Positions 63,603 to 64,000 of a DNA stretch of 64,000 nucleotides are shown in pieces. A program made the translations under genes and the position numbers. The notes under the pieces were generated by a model, which saw only the letters and a program-made list of their open reading frames with translations, was not told the DNA's origin and ran no database searches. Source of the stretch: Paraburkholderia polaris (GTDB lineage: Bacteria > Pseudomonadota > Gammaproteobacteria > Burkholderiales > Burkholderiaceae); assembly GCF_012927345.1 (NCBI RefSeq), contig NZ_JABBGJ010000006.1, forward strand, positions 62,001 to 126,000. Direction: 5' to 3'. Every line of letters begins with the position of its first letter. The first letter of the stretch is position 1.

Positions 63603-64000
63603 TCGAGGCCAGTAGCACGCCGGGTGCTCGCGCAGCATCATCTCGCGTTGGCGCTGATCGAGCCGGCCGCGCGTCTGATCGCCGATTTCGCGCGACAGGC
63701 GAAGGACTTCGATTCGTCCGGCGACGGCATCCAGCACCTTGTCGAGCCGCTTGCAGAGATCGAGCGTTTCCAGGATGTCCTGCTTGCTCGCCGGTGGGAT
63801 GTCGAGCAGACCGGCCACGCTATCGGCCAGCAGCGCGGGCGACTCGATCGCATCCAATGCCCTTATCAGTTCGCCCCCCGCATTGGGCAGCAGCCCGATC
63901 ATTTCGCCCGCACGTTGCTTCAGGACCAGCACGCGCGCGTCGATGGCAGCGTCACTGTGCGCGGTGTCGGGCAGCAGTTCCACCTGAGCGGCGCGGAACC
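63600..64000 (-). pseudogene. Fragment of lon protease gene (N-terminal domain), runs off the window
   Basis: The frame is open to the right edge of the window. It reads VELLPDTAHSDAAI and onward through GLLDIPPASKQDILETLD, then IEVLRLSREIGDQTRGRLD-QRQREMMLRE, the end of the Lon substrate-binding domain and the start of its coiled coil. After LRE it ends in HPACYWPR and a stop, where an intact Lon would continue QMRxIQxELGE. The break point meets the oppositely oriented lon fragment exactly, so this is one side of a rearrangement. Confidence 0.72.

Overview
The window is high-GC DNA with the gene content of a Burkholderiales soil bacterium, most like Paraburkholderia or Caballeronia. The evidence is the Burkholderia-type porins, many GntR/FCD and LysR regulators next to catabolic operons, APC, MHS and NCS1 permeases, and a phosphonate locus of the PhnSTUVWYA type. 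No rRNA, tRNA, CRISPR array or intact insertion sequence was seen. Nearly all of it is accessory metabolic and signalling DNA.

Layout. 55-3005: minus-strand sugar-acid operon (GntR regulator, SDR dehydrogenase, MFS carrier) with a palindromic operator upstream. 3421-10637: a catabolic cluster around a LysR gene (MHS symporter, RraA-like protein, class II aldolase, 2-hydroxyacid dehydrogenase, M20 amidohydrolase, CitE-like lyase). Its two promoters share a 50-base element, so it reads as one regulon for an unidentified, probably N-carbamoyl or ureido, compound. 10919-11766: DUF1330 and DUF302 genes. 11871-22250: a complete 2-aminoethylphosphonate locus (PhnR-like regulator, FAD amine oxidase, PhnW, fused permease, ATPase, binding protein, PhnA, PhnY) with matching regulator sites at two promoters. 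22393-26129: indolepyruvate oxidoreductase subunits. 26294-28128: cyclase-family hydrolase with a divergent GntR gene.

28419-30825: a small type VI secretion toxin module (62-residue protein, PAAR protein, peptidoglycan amidase, exported small protein) beside a DUF218 gene. 31341-37126: amino-acid permease, two PLP enzymes, porin and HpcH-type aldolase. 37955-43033: two tiny unknown genes, a chemoreceptor and a GGDEF-EAL protein. 43422-49618: porin and an allantoin operon (NCS1 permease, allantoinase, racemase-family protein, allantoicase) with a divergent LysR gene.

50900-59260 is the most unusual part. A Tat-type periplasmic binding protein, a hybrid histidine kinase, a REC-PAS-HisKA_3 kinase and a NarL-type regulator lie together, surrounded by three families of tiny unknown proteins, each present twice in the window, a transposase-derived DUF4096 protein, and a relic of a second binding-protein gene. 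59288-64000: CoA transferase, a truncated DUF1003 gene, a DyP peroxidase, a histidine phosphatase, and two lon fragments in opposite orientation, which mark a rearranged segment.
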